64,000 nucleotides of DNA. Source: a virus. The stretch lies in the IMG/VR virus record IMGVR_UViG_3300010885_044304, positions 1 to 64,000 of that record, one strand, 5' to 3'. Of the stretch, positions 39,701 through 48,411 are shown piece by piece (the stretch's first letter is position 1; each line of letters opens with the position of its first letter). A model generated the notes under the pieces. The model saw only the letters and a program-made list of their open reading frames with translations. It was not told where the DNA came from and made no database searches. A program made the position numbers and the translations under genes.

Positions 39701-42700
39701 TTCAAGTTGTTCAAACAGGACAAACTTCTGAAGCAGATCAGACCGTGTTGGTGCAGAACATTTGGAAATCCTCTACCAAGATTAACAACCCTAACATTTT
39801 GCCTGTTACCACTAGCTTGCCCACTGATGTTGGTTTGCCTGTGGCAGGTTATGTAAATCTTGACGACGTGGATATTACACTTTTTGATTTTGATGCAGCG
39901 CAGATAGCAGGAGCAGTTACTCTAAATCAGATTGGTATGAATACCACTGTGTGGTTTGCCAAGGTCAACAATTATGATTGGGGGATATTCAGAACTGAAA
40001 TGGTTCCTGCAAATGTAATTTCCATGTCAGATAATCTGAATGGTCGCAGCCAGATGAGATTCAACAGACCTCACAAACTGTCGATAGGCGATTTGATTAT
40101 AGTAAACTATTTTGATCCTGTAATCAACGGTGTGTACCGTGTGTTGTTTGTGGTTGATCTGCAGTCAATTTTGGTTGAGTTTAGCTTCACTGGCTTTCAA
40201 GCAGAGGTTCTGGGAAATGGTATTGCCTTTAGACTTCAAACTGCCAGAGTAGCACAGCCCTCTGACATAATCACCTTGCCATATGCCAAACAACTGGAGC
40301 CTGGTGCACGAGTTTGGGTAGACAGCAACGCATCTGGATTTTGGCAGGTGCTGGAAAAAACTGAACCCTTTAGTACACAGGTAGAAATTGGACCAGTTGA
40401 ACGCAGTGGTAACTCACAATTTGGTTTTGCATTAAGTCAAGGCTTCCAGAATCTCAGTGCATTGGTTGGTGCTCCAGGATACAATGCCAACGAAGCTGCA
40501 ACTGCTCCCGGTGCCTTGTATACCTATGTAAAAACTTTTGCAGATGTATACAATGAAAACAGTATTTTACAGCTAGGAACCACAGATACAGCTGGTTATG
40601 GCAATGCAGTTGACATGGGCGATCAGCAGTGGGCCATTGTGGGTGCCAGTGCCAGCGACAGCGGTGCTGGATATGCTGCGGTAATTTATCGCAATCCTGC
40701 CAGCCCAGTGTTTGAGCAATGGCAATTATTGGCCATTCCTGCAGGCGACCAAATAACAGTCGCAGATGAGTTTGGATACTCTGTTACAATGAGCCTGGAT
40801 GAGCGGTGGCTATATGTAGGCGCCCCAGGCGGCAATACAGTGTACGCCTACAATCGTATAGATGTTCAAGACCAATCAGTTGAATACATATCAGTACAGG
40901 GACAAACTGCCTATCAATTCAGTAATAACATAATAATTGATGATGGCAGTCAGATCATTGTCAGCGTTGACAATATCGTTCTGACCTACACAACAGATTA
41001 CACTGCCACATCAACCACTTTGAATCTAAATGCTGCTGTACCAGAAAATTCTGTTGTCAGCATTGTTCGTCGCAAAACATTGCAAACCATAAGTGATGGA
41101 TCAACAGCAGCTTTTGATTTGTCATCTTTGTACGCAGTCACAGATGTCTACAGTGTAACAGTATATGCCAATGGAATATTGCTACGTCCAGAAACAGATT
41201 ACACACTCGCTGGATCTACTGTGACGTTGTTGTCTGTGCCTTTGGTAGATACTGCTATTGTTTTCCGTGCTGGCACATATTATTCGTTGGTTGCAGATTT
41301 AACAGCATCCGTTGGTGATTCGACTAATGCAGAATTTGGACACAGTATTACCACAACCACTACTGGACGCAAGTTACTGGCCGGAAGTCCTAATACAGTA
41401 GTTGATGATGGTGAAACAACATATTCAAATGCTGGCAAAACTTTTGTATTTGACAGAAGTGTGCAACGTTTTCAAGTCACAGATGCCAGTGTGCTATCCT
41501 ATACCACCGAACAAGCATTGGTTTCACCAACTGCAGTGTTCCTGAACACAGTTTATCAGTTAAATCAGGTGGGCAACATTGGTGGAACCTATACCATCAG
41601 TGGCAATACCATCACGTTCACCGCTGCACTGGCAGTGGGAGATATTATTGAGGTTGAAACAAACAATTTCATTCAAGAACAAATACTGACATCAACCAAC
41701 ATCAACACCGGCAACAAGTATGGATATCGTGTGGATCAGTGCATAAACGACTGCAGTCTTTATATCAGTAGTCCTTATATTGACCTGCTTAAACCACAGG
41801 CTGGTCAAGTTGAAGTAGTGATCAATCAAGCCAGGGCGTTTGGAACTATTACCAGTACCATTGCCAACCCTGTGCTGACTGCAGGCAACCACCTGCGTAT
41901 CAACAATTATTTTGTGGAGATTACTGGAACCACTGTGGCGCAACTGGCCTTAGACATAAACTCTGCAGCTATTCCTAATGCACAGGCCGCGGTCACTGCT
42001 GATCTTGAACTTGTTGGTGATGCCAGCACTAAGATTTTTGATGTGGGATCAATCTATTCGGTGGCCACTGCCTATACCCCTGTAGTTCTAATTGATGATG
42101 TATTAAAAGTTCTAAACACAGACTACACCTACAACAATATCACCAAACAGATAACATTCTCTACAGCTCCAGACATTGGTGCCATAATCACTGTGGTATC
42201 AGGCCGCTTGACCATAGAAGTCAAGAATCAACTATCAGCTGTGCCACTTGACAAGCTGCAGGTTGATGATGGAACAGGAACACTGTTTGCTGATCTTGGC
42301 CTACAGGCATATGTATATCAACAAACTATCACTGCACCAAATCAACAAGACTTTGCTCATTTTGGGGAAAGTACATTCATCAGCGAAGACACAGTAACAC
42401 TCTTGGTGGGCGCACCCAACGGTACTCCCATCAGCTCTGTTACCTTTGATCAAGCAGCAACCACATTTGATGCCGAAAGCACAAATTTTATTGATACTAT
42501 ACCCAATGCAGGTGTGGTCTACACTTATGATGCTCTGCGTCCAGTCAATTGGTCAGTGACCAATCCTGTGCAGTTTGTGTTTGGACAACAGATAATTCCG
42601 TTGCAAGACAGCCAAACTTCAGATTTATATGGCGCAGCACTGGATTACACCACTGGCACACTGTTGATTGGGTCACCCGGGTTTGACGCCGGCGACAGTC

Positions 42701-45700
42701 AGGTGGGATATGGTTCGGTTACAAAACTGCAAAACAACAGCAACTTGCCTGCTTGGCAACAAATTCGTGTTCAGCAACCAAGTGTTGATGTAAACTTGCT
42801 GAATACCATATACATGTATGATCAGGTCAGTGGATTACCCAAACAGTATTTTGATTATTTCAACCCCAGTCAAGGACGTTTGTTGGGTGCCGTGGCACAA
42901 AATCTTGATTTTACAGGTGCTGTTGATCCTGCTGCCTACAATGTTGGCCCTGTCAACAATTATGGCGCACATTGGGGTCAGGAACATGTGGGACAAATTT
43001 GGTGGAACACATCGCGTGCCCGCTTTATCAACACCAATCAAGATGACGTGGTCTATGACAGCCGCCGCTGGGGACAACTGTTTCCAGGCAGCACAGTTGA
43101 AATTTATCAATGGATAGCCAGTGATGTTCCGCCTGTAAATTATACAGGACCTGGTCTGGCACTGGACGTCAACCGATACACCATCAACAACACATTGAAC
43201 TCACAAGGTATTGTGGGTATTGAATACTATTTCTGGGTCACTGGACTGGACACAGTGGATAGTGCCAGAAACAAAACACTCAGCATCAACACACTGACAC
43301 AGTACATTGAATCACCCAAAAGCAGTGGCATCAGCTATCTGGCACCAATCAACGCCAGCACCTTTGCCATCTACAACGGAACTGAGTACATCAGTGCGCA
43401 GGACACCGTACTACACATAGAATATGACCAGCAGCTTAATGATGCAGCAGTACACGTGGAGTATCAGTTGATTGCACAGGATCGCGCTGACGGATTCTTG
43501 GTTGATGCTCTGTATGTCAAGCTGCAGGACAGTTTCTGCGGCATAGATGCTGTTGGTCGCCCAGTGCCAGATCCTTTCCTGTTTCCCAGTCAGCAGTACG
43601 GCGTGCAAGCCCGGCCGCGTCAGAGCATGTTTATCAACAGATTCTTGGCATTGCAGAACTACTTAGAGAGCACAAATACTATTCTGGCACAGTTTCCCAT
43701 AAGCGAAACTCGCAGTTTCAGTTTGTTAAACAGCAGAGAACCAGAACCAGGTCCTGGATCCGGAGCATGGAACATTCGTGTTGCCAACTACGAAGAACTT
43801 ACTTTTCAAGACCTATCAACTGTGCCCTTGGGCTATCAATACCTGGTAGGCAGTGACAGCAACTATCGCGGATTATGGACAATTTATCAAGTGATATCAG
43901 GTACTGCACCAGGATCCAAGACACTGTTGCTGGTGCGTGTGCAAAATTACGATACCAGTTTGTACTGGAACTACATCAACTGGTATGCACCCACTTATGA
44001 TCCTGCAACCAAACTCACTGCCACTGTGCCAAACTACAGTGCCTTGGAAACACTCACAGTGGTCAACGGTGCTGCAGTCGAAGTCACAGCCAACAGTCAA
44101 GGCAAACAGGAAATTTATCAATACAACAACGGTACCTGGACCAGAGTAGGCCTACAGGACGGCACAATTCAATTTCAACAACGTCTGTGGGATTACACAA
44201 TAGACTCGGGCCGTTTTGGATTTGACGTCGAAGTGTTTGACGCTCAGTTTTTTGATCAAGAACCTGTAATTGAAACACGCAAAATTATTCAGGCCATCAA
44301 TCAGGAACTCATGACGGACGAGCTGTTGATTGAGCGCAATCGCCTGTTGATCTTGATGTTTAACTATATCCTCAGCGAACAGATTGCTCCAGATTGGCTG
44401 ACCAAAACCAGTCTGATTGATGTGGATCATGTGATACGAGAACTGGTTCCTTATCAGATCTATCGCCGCGACAATCAGGATTTTGTACTGAACTACATAC
44501 AAGAAGTCAAGCCATATCATGTGCAGATTCGCGAATTCAATTTGATCTACAAGGGACTGGACACATATCAAGGCACAGTAAATGATTTTGATTTGCCAGC
44601 CTATTGGGATCCAGCTCAAGACTTGTTTATCAGTCCAATTCTGGACAACATAGGCAATGTCAGTACCACCAGTAGTGTACCTAGTACCAGTGGTGTTTGG
44701 CAGACCTTGCCATGGAATCAGTGGTATCAGAACTATCTGCTGCAGATTGAATCAGTCACGGTGGCCGAAGGAGGTACTGGTTATACCACAGCTCCTGAGG
44801 TAGTGATAACAGGCACAGCAGTGACTCCTGCTGTGATGACCGCTGTGGTCGACAGTGCAGGTCAGGTCATCAGAATTGACGTCAACGATCCTGGTGCAGG
44901 ATATTCTACCACAGCTGTGCTGACACTAGTGGGTGGCAACGGAACAGGCGCTCGCGCTGTTGCAGTTATGAGCAATGGTCTGGTACGCAACTTCTTGACC
45001 ACAATCAAGTATGATCGCTATCAATATCAAACCACCATTGTGGATTGGCAGGCCAATGTCAGCTACGACAATGGCACACTGGTGCGATATGCCAACAAAG
45101 TCTGGAGTGCCACAAACAGTGACAGCAGTGCAATAGAAAGCCTGGTATTTGATCCTGATCAATGGACTGTAGTACCAGCCGAAGATCTCAGTGGTGTTGA
45201 TCGCACCATGGGATATTATGTGCCAACCCCCAATGAGCCCGGATTAGACCTGGCACAACTGATATCCGGAGTTGACTATCCGGGAGTACAGGTAGATGCC
45301 CCAGACTTCAATCAAAATACCGGATTTGATGTGGGCAACTTTGATATCAATACATTTGACAACATCAGTTTTGGGCCAGAAGGCCGTCCCACATATGATC
45401 CTGCCATACTGGATGCCATCTACGAGAGCGAATTCACAGATCCTTACCTGGGAACTCTGCCCACTTCCATAAATGTGGATGGTGGAGAGTTTGTAGACAC
45501 ATATAGCAGTCATGCACCAGAAGAACTGGTGCCAGGCGCCATGTTTGACACCTTGGACATGCGAGTGTTTACATCGCCAGGAGCAGATTGGACCGGTGAT
45601 GGCCATGGCTTTCCCTTACAAATAATCAAATACACCTACAGTGCCAGCACTGCCGACTACAGTTTTGCAGGTTTGGTGGATTATCCTGTGGCTATACAAG

Positions 45701-47592
45701 TGTGGAATCAAACGCAAGGCGTAGAGCTGTTGCTGACTACAACAGATGGTTCGTCATTGTTTTTTACTGGTGACTATACCATAGACTGGATTGACCAAAA
45801 CATCAGTTTTTTGGCAGGTATTACAGCAGGTGATGTAGTGGTCATTGCTGCTTATGCCTTGGGTGGTGGCAATCAACTGTACACCAATAGCTACAATGGT
45901 GCAGATGTTGGCAACACTGTGATTTTGCCAATCAAGTTTGGTCTAATAGAAAGCGTTGCAGTATTTGTCAACGGCGAAAATGTGACTACCTTTACTTCAG
46001 CTGCCTTCAACACCTTTAGCACAGTGATTACATTTGGCACAGTGTATACTACCTCTGACTCGATCACTGTGACTGCATTAGGCTTCAGCTCAACCGGTGA
46101 AAATTACAGTTGGAGTGTGCCACAAACTGAATTGTTTATAGCAGATGGTTCGTCATTGTCTTTTACTCTGTCCAACAGCTTAGAAGGCACTAACCCTGCC
46201 AATGTGATTGTTGAGAAGAATGGCATCAGAGCCAGACCCGCAGAAGGTGTTGAATACCTCAGCGACGGATCAAGTCTGCAGTATTTTTGTCCTGATCGTG
46301 GTGGTTACAGCCCGGCTACGGTGTCAGCTAGTGAAGTAGCAGTGTACATTGATGGACAACCATTGATATTGGGTGCGGACTATGTACTTGATGTCTGGGA
46401 TGGCACATCTGCCAGCAGAACTGTGACCTTGGCTGAACTGCCAGCAACAGGATCAACTGTGTTGATTTCAGTCAGCACTGCTGCTCAATACTATATCAGC
46501 GGTGATACTGTGATATGGAACGCCACAGGACCACTACAACCTATTGCAGGCGACATCATAAGTGTGACCACATTCAACGACACTGATCAACAAAATATCT
46601 TGACCCAGGCGTTTGCTGGTCCAACCAGTCAAGGCATCACAGTAGCGGAAGGATACGATGAAACTGTATACGATTTGGCCACAGTGTCAGGCACATCTGG
46701 TTCGTTTGATTTCAGTGTAGGTGACACAATTCAGACCAACACCTTTGACACAGGCCGTATCATCACAGATCCGTCAAGATTGTTGGTAACACTGGATGGT
46801 TTTGTTTTGTTTGTAGATTCAGGATTTACTGTCACTGGGTCTGTGGTAACAATTACAGGCCCTGTGATCAACAATGCAAACATTGTGGCCATTACCAGTT
46901 TTACTCAGAGCGTGGTACCAGGCGCAATTGCTTTCCGCATTTTTCAAGACATGCGCGGTCTCCAAAGCACTTACCGTATCACCAGTGCCACAACCACTGC
47001 AGTGGCCAACGCAGTTGGTGCAACAGATGATATGATTTATGTGGATAATGCTGCTGCCTTGAGCGAACCCAACTTGCCATTGGGCATCTTTGGTTTGATA
47101 ACCATCAACGGCGAGCGTATCACATATCGCAACAGAGACACTGCCAACAACACTGTCAGTGGTCTGCGTCGAGGCACAGCAGGTACAGGTGCAACCGATC
47201 ATGCTGCAGACAGCGCAGTGTATGATATTGGTCGAGGCAACCTGTTGCCCGCAGAATATCAAAACTACGTGGTATCACAAGACTTCTTGGCTAACGGAAC
47301 AATCACATCTTTTGTGGCCACTGATATCAGCATTATTGGGTTGGATAGTACAGAATTGGCAGATGCTGTGGAAGTTTATGTGGGTGGAATTCTACAGCTG
47401 GGTGGGTATGTGATTGACACAGCAGATCCTGTAAATGTAGTATTTGATGTTGCACCTACACAAAATTATCAAGTTACTATTTTGGTGAGAAGAGCCCTAA
47501 GCTGGTATGAACCTGGACCAACAACACCCAGCAATGGTATTGCACTACAAGAACAAACCACCGAGGCAGCAAGGTTTATCCGTGGCGAATAA
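33760..47592 (+). CDS. 4,610-residue baseplate wedge/fibre protein (gp7-like N terminus, FG-GAP propeller, beta repeats)
   Basis: The N terminus (LLPEIFRTDVNRQFLAATL, GYVGRRYGPG, YVVEPTADRYAYQLEPG, YYAWDPFCDFDKFTNYSQYYW) matches the large protein that follows gp6 in marine T4-like phages, in the gp7 position. Residues about 2220-2980 contain seven FG-GAP-like strands (LVGAPGYN, IVGASASD, YVGAPGGN, LAGSPNTV, YISSPYID, LVGAPNGT, LIGSPGFD), suggesting an integrin-type propeller. At least ten 'VxVNGxxLxxxxDYT' units lie through the chain. Other conserved sites are EVKPYHVQIREFN near 3583 and VDGGEFVDTYSSHAPEEL near 3904. A separate gp8 gene is not seen, and its job may be included here. There is no signal peptide. 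Confidence 0.75.
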   Translation: MATRRTVDLLPEIFRTDVNRQFLAATLDQLTQEPNLKRTQGYVGRRYGPGVNPADNYVVEPTADRYAYQLEPGVAFLKPETNTAIDAITYPGMIDALNLQGAITTRQDSLFESEYYAWDPFCDFDKFTNYSQYYWLSQGPESVDIFATAVATSDAWEITRGTLDYTFSDVAGGNPTITLVRGGNYTFDVNQVGFNFWIQAVPGVNGTMPATPNISSRDVLGVTNNGRDQGTVSFDVPLTSAQNFYYSLPSFGSVDLVTNLVFEQIDGVSVADFFDTYPTGIDGITDLEGRTLIFTNTSFDPINLYNVWQIEYDLTNPLDPVIQLNSILTVSNLNKCTISFGTVYASTQWYKNASGYFEQVPLLTAVLDTLYYQDSQNPALYGRIKLIDPGNELFIDVEEIIGAKNYTSPNGVVFTNGLKVQFRGTSNPPQFQNLEYYVEGVGTGPGLDSRVGFIDGEAYYGAFHVHQGQKMTGSLHVDTFHQFIYDTVAESLLNEGAGGPAGAPLSATPVAGATTGNGIKLLPVTEFVTPETYTKSETIPYDSTSYDSTPFDANLNAPLVQDYITINRASQDRNAWSRSNRWFHVDVIRATAEYNNQDLVVDNNLRAKRPIIEFRANLNLYNFGTQGKTPVNIVDFNLTDAFSQINGEISYATDGFALATGTRIIFAADTDPDVRNNIWQVQFIDPTNTGNFVIDLIPAPDGEILTNQTVVALSGNTQQGLSYWFNGLDWIAAQQKTRVNQPPLFDVFDSNGISLGDAVVYPSSTFAGSKLFGYAPGTGATRDVYLGFSLQYLNIDNVGDIVFENFLYTDTFLFVQDNVSQTQLISQGFIRQYIDRVSFSNLIGWQDAAAPNLSRQSFSFVYTAAPLVLDIAINDDSIYPPLQIFAEGVYLDPDNYSYTTTENSTTITILRNLVSGTVIEVEALSNQASSAGFYQVPLNLENNPLNENSTIFTLGTIRTHYESIGQNLRTIQGPIVGANNTRDLGNLIKYGNVIVQHSAPLALTGTFLRQQQFELFNSIGYNSREYNKYKALLLDLAAKGDFENLTPTQVLDNVLQEISLGRSDISPFYWSDMLPSGEVYTTTTTTYTIISSPVFDLLNTYNFSASNYQGLLVYLNDQLLTLNYQYVVSTDSPTLTITVPLTTGDIVKIREYPITYGSYVPNTPTKMGLYPAFRPEIYLDTTYVNPTLVIRGHDGSITVAFTDYRDQVLLEFEKRIFNNLKIASDIPLNYTDVAPGQFRTTDYTLEQVNQILVEDFLSWVGWNKLDYTTQSYVSNDPFTYNYSQSANRLSGKPSLGAWRGIYNYFYDTYTPDSTPWQMLGLSQKPAWWDSEYSAGPYTSGNTVLWDDLAAGIIREPGNVRVDSRYIRPELLQVLPVDSEGQLLDPLQTTIGNYDATSFKRNWVFGDDGPVENAWRTSSSWPFAVMRLLALTKPANFFSLFADRDRYVYNDALEQYLWDGRYRIDAKKLTPLYGNNVSKASYINWIIDYNRQLGINSTDVLTSTLNNIDVRLCWRMAGFSGKNYLKVYTERATPDSTNTSLILPDESYQLLLYKNQPFEQLTYSSVVVQKTDTGYSVFGYSALDPYFNILVSRPSGNFVNLSDNQNVIRVSLDHSTNVARVPYGFVFTNIGGVVDFLVSYGALLQNQGFVFENRENGYVLNWLQMAQEFLYWTNQGWGTGSIINLNPAATSISIERPTAVVDNLNIYSPENIILNQNRQPLKTGDLVVDRIENLFRVTTLSTNTINFLNIRFTQYEHMMVLDNRSIFADLLYQPVTGARQSRVFISGWLSGNWNGTVNAPGFVLNQDNIVEWLPTRKYAKGEIVLFKNEYWAASTIIQPSQKFNYNLWIKSDYNEIQTGLLPNAANASDQLATAYSVYNANLETEVDLFSYGLIGFRPRQYMQALNLDDVSQVNLYQQFLGTKGTIRSAELFSLANLGKEVAEYNINEFWAILRSQYGATANRSYVELLLNEANLHSNPSLIQVVQTGQTSEADQTVLVQNIWKSSTKINNPNILPVTTSLPTDVGLPVAGYVNLDDVDITLFDFDAAQIAGAVTLNQIGMNTTVWFAKVNNYDWGIFRTEMVPANVISMSDNLNGRSQMRFNRPHKLSIGDLIIVNYFDPVINGVYRVLFVVDLQSILVEFSFTGFQAEVLGNGIAFRLQTARVAQPSDIITLPYAKQLEPGARVWVDSNASGFWQVLEKTEPFSTQVEIGPVERSGNSQFGFALSQGFQNLSALVGAPGYNANEAATAPGALYTYVKTFADVYNENSILQLGTTDTAGYGNAVDMGDQQWAIVGASASDSGAGYAAVIYRNPASPVFEQWQLLAIPAGDQITVADEFGYSVTMSLDERWLYVGAPGGNTVYAYNRIDVQDQSVEYISVQGQTAYQFSNNIIIDDGSQIIVSVDNIVLTYTTDYTATSTTLNLNAAVPENSVVSIVRRKTLQTISDGSTAAFDLSSLYAVTDVYSVTVYANGILLRPETDYTLAGSTVTLLSVPLVDTAIVFRAGTYYSLVADLTASVGDSTNAEFGHSITTTTTGRKLLAGSPNTVVDDGETTYSNAGKTFVFDRSVQRFQVTDASVLSYTTEQALVSPTAVFLNTVYQLNQVGNIGGTYTISGNTITFTAALAVGDIIEVETNNFIQEQILTSTNINTGNKYGYRVDQCINDCSLYISSPYIDLLKPQAGQVEVVINQARAFGTITSTIANPVLTAGNHLRINNYFVEITGTTVAQLALDINSAAIPNAQAAVTADLELVGDASTKIFDVGSIYSVATAYTPVVLIDDVLKVLNTDYTYNNITKQITFSTAPDIGAIITVVSGRLTIEVKNQLSAVPLDKLQVDDGTGTLFADLGLQAYVYQQTITAPNQQDFAHFGESTFISEDTVTLLVGAPNGTPISSVTFDQAATTFDAESTNFIDTIPNAGVVYTYDALRPVNWSVTNPVQFVFGQQIIPLQDSQTSDLYGAALDYTTGTLLIGSPGFDAGDSQVGYGSVTKLQNNSNLPAWQQIRVQQPSVDVNLLNTIYMYDQVSGLPKQYFDYFNPSQGRLLGAVAQNLDFTGAVDPAAYNVGPVNNYGAHWGQEHVGQIWWNTSRARFINTNQDDVVYDSRRWGQLFPGSTVEIYQWIASDVPPVNYTGPGLALDVNRYTINNTLNSQGIVGIEYYFWVTGLDTVDSARNKTLSINTLTQYIESPKSSGISYLAPINASTFAIYNGTEYISAQDTVLHIEYDQQLNDAAVHVEYQLIAQDRADGFLVDALYVKLQDSFCGIDAVGRPVPDPFLFPSQQYGVQARPRQSMFINRFLALQNYLESTNTILAQFPISETRSFSLLNSREPEPGPGSGAWNIRVANYEELTFQDLSTVPLGYQYLVGSDSNYRGLWTIYQVISGTAPGSKTLLLVRVQNYDTSLYWNYINWYAPTYDPATKLTATVPNYSALETLTVVNGAAVEVTANSQGKQEIYQYNNGTWTRVGLQDGTIQFQQRLWDYTIDSGRFGFDVEVFDAQFFDQEPVIETRKIIQAINQELMTDELLIERNRLLILMFNYILSEQIAPDWLTKTSLIDVDHVIRELVPYQIYRRDNQDFVLNYIQEVKPYHVQIREFNLIYKGLDTYQGTVNDFDLPAYWDPAQDLFISPILDNIGNVSTTSSVPSTSGVWQTLPWNQWYQNYLLQIESVTVAEGGTGYTTAPEVVITGTAVTPAVMTAVVDSAGQVIRIDVNDPGAGYSTTAVLTLVGGNGTGARAVAVMSNGLVRNFLTTIKYDRYQYQTTIVDWQANVSYDNGTLVRYANKVWSATNSDSSAIESLVFDPDQWTVVPAEDLSGVDRTMGYYVPTPNEPGLDLAQLISGVDYPGVQVDAPDFNQNTGFDVGNFDINTFDNISFGPEGRPTYDPAILDAIYESEFTDPYLGTLPTSINVDGGEFVDTYSSHAPEELVPGAMFDTLDMRVFTSPGADWTGDGHGFPLQIIKYTYSASTADYSFAGLVDYPVAIQVWNQTQGVELLLTTTDGSSLFFTGDYTIDWIDQNISFLAGITAGDVVVIAAYALGGGNQLYTNSYNGADVGNTVILPIKFGLIESVAVFVNGENVTTFTSAAFNTFSTVITFGTVYTTSDSITVTALGFSSTGENYSWSVPQTELFIADGSSLSFTLSNSLEGTNPANVIVEKNGIRARPAEGVEYLSDGSSLQYFCPDRGGYSPATVSASEVAVYIDGQPLILGADYVLDVWDGTSASRTVTLAELPATGSTVLISVSTAAQYYISGDTVIWNATGPLQPIAGDIISVTTFNDTDQQNILTQAFAGPTSQGITVAEGYDETVYDLATVSGTSGSFDFSVGDTIQTNTFDTGRIITDPSRLLVTLDGFVLFVDSGFTVTGSVVTITGPVINNANIVAITSFTQSVVPGAIAFRIFQDMRGLQSTYRITSATTTAVANAVGATDDMIYVDNAAALSEPNLPLGIFGLITINGERITYRNRDTANNTVSGLRRGTAGTGATDHAADSAVYDIGRGNLLPAEYQNYVVSQDFLANGTITSFVATDISIIGLDSTELADAVEVYVGGILQLGGYVIDTADPVNVVFDVAPTQNYQVTILVRRALSWYEPGPTTPSNGIALQEQTTEAARFIRGE
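40420..42720 (+). other. Region encoding seven FG-GAP-like propeller blades
   Basis: Seven short GAP/GAS/GSP/SSP motifs, each preceded by a hydrophobic strand and usually an upstream FG or YG (FGYSVTMSL, FGHSITTT, YGYRVDQ, FGESTFIS, YGAALDY), lie 55-215 codons apart. The longer gaps hold inserted beta units. Seven is the blade number of integrin alpha-type propellers. Confidence 0.6.
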
Positions 47593-47609
47593 TCAAGGTA
47601 AATAATCAC

Positions 47610-47762
47610 ATGAATGCACAATTAGAAAATTTGTCAAAAATGCAAACGCCCCTGACTCCCACGGTCAATAAGCCCACGGAATCTGGGTCATTTTCTGTGG
47701 AATCTCATGTGAAAATTTTTGATCCAAACACCAAACAAGTGTATGTGGAGAAGCGAGCATGA
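47610..47762 (+). CDS. 50-residue structural mini-protein, partial paralogue of the next gene
   Basis: ATG at 47610 opens a 50-codon frame ending at the TGA that overlaps the next start (ATGATG). Its last 17 residues, HVKIFDPNTKQVYVEKR, are clearly related to FLKIHDPNSKEVFVDKH at the start of the next protein. An AAGG-type site lies upstream. Its position between the giant wedge protein and fibre genes suggests a baseplate or fibre-attachment part, but its function is unknown. It might also be a decayed duplicate of its neighbour. Confidence 0.65.
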   Translation: MNAQLENLSKMQTPLTPTVNKPTESGSFSVESHVKIFDPNTKQVYVEKRA

Positions 47763-48364
47763 TGTCGTTGGGGACTGTAATGGTTGAGGGATTTTTAAAA
47801 ATCCACGACCCAAATTCAAAAGAAGTGTTTGTCGACAAACACAATGCCATACACTATGAGAATATCAGTATTGCCTTGGCAGAAAGCATAGCCAACAAGA
47901 ACATTGGATACATCTATGCCATGGCCTTTGGCAATGGCGGCAGCAGTGTAGATCCCACAGGTGTTATCACATATCTTCCACCTAATGTGACAGGTCAAAA
48001 TGCTGACTTGTATAACCAGACTTATATCAAGGTGGTGGACGGAAATAGTCCTGCCAATACAGATCCTACTCGCAATAATTTAACAGTTTTGCATACTTCG
48101 GGCAAGGTTTATACCGATGTTTTAGTCACTTGTTTGTTGGATTATGGCGAACCTGCAGGACAACAGGCCTTTGACAACAGCACCAATTTCAACGGTGAAT
48201 TTGTGTTTGACGAATTGGGGTTAAAAACCTGGGAAGGATCTGCAGATGATCTCATGCTGATTACACATGTGATTTTCCATCCTGTTCAAAAGAGTCTGAA
48301 CAGACAGATTCAAATAGATTATACTGTGCGTATTCAGACCTTGACCAATTTGAGCACAGCATAA
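47759..48364 (+). CDS. Putative baseplate or tail-fibre attachment protein
   Basis: This 201-residue protein begins MMSLGTVMVEGFLKIHDPNSKEVFVDK, followed by NAIHYENISIALAESIAN and GYIYAMAFGNGG. Similar 'DKxNAIHYENMS' proteins lie among tail structural genes of marine phages as I recall them. The C-terminal half is beta-rich, with KVYTDVLVTCLLDY and RQIQIDYTVRIQTL. A structural role is likely from context, but the exact T4 equivalent is not recognised. It overlaps the preceding mini-gene and ends beside a late promoter motif. Confidence 0.65.
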   Translation: MMSLGTVMVEGFLKIHDPNSKEVFVDKHNAIHYENISIALAESIANKNIGYIYAMAFGNGGSSVDPTGVITYLPPNVTGQNADLYNQTYIKVVDGNSPANTDPTRNNLTVLHTSGKVYTDVLVTCLLDYGEPAGQQAFDNSTNFNGEFVFDELGLKTWEGSADDLMLITHVIFHPVQKSLNRQIQIDYTVRIQTLTNLSTA

Positions 48365-48367
48365 ATA
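48360..48367 (+). promoter_or_regulatory. Late promoter octamer (first of a pair)
   Basis: CATAAATA overlaps the end of the preceding gene. A second copy follows 25 bases downstream, both upstream of the fibre gene at 48412. Confidence 0.4.
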
Positions 48368-48384
48368 TGGGTACAAAATACTTG

Positions 48385-48392
48385 CATAAATA
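48385..48392 (+). promoter_or_regulatory. Late promoter octamer for the tail-fibre gene
   Basis: CATAAATA lies 19 bases before the ATG at 48412, the same spacing as before gp6. A GGACGGAG ribosome site lies between them. Confidence 0.6.
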
Positions 48393-48411
48393 CTAAGGAC
48401 GGAGTCTAAAA

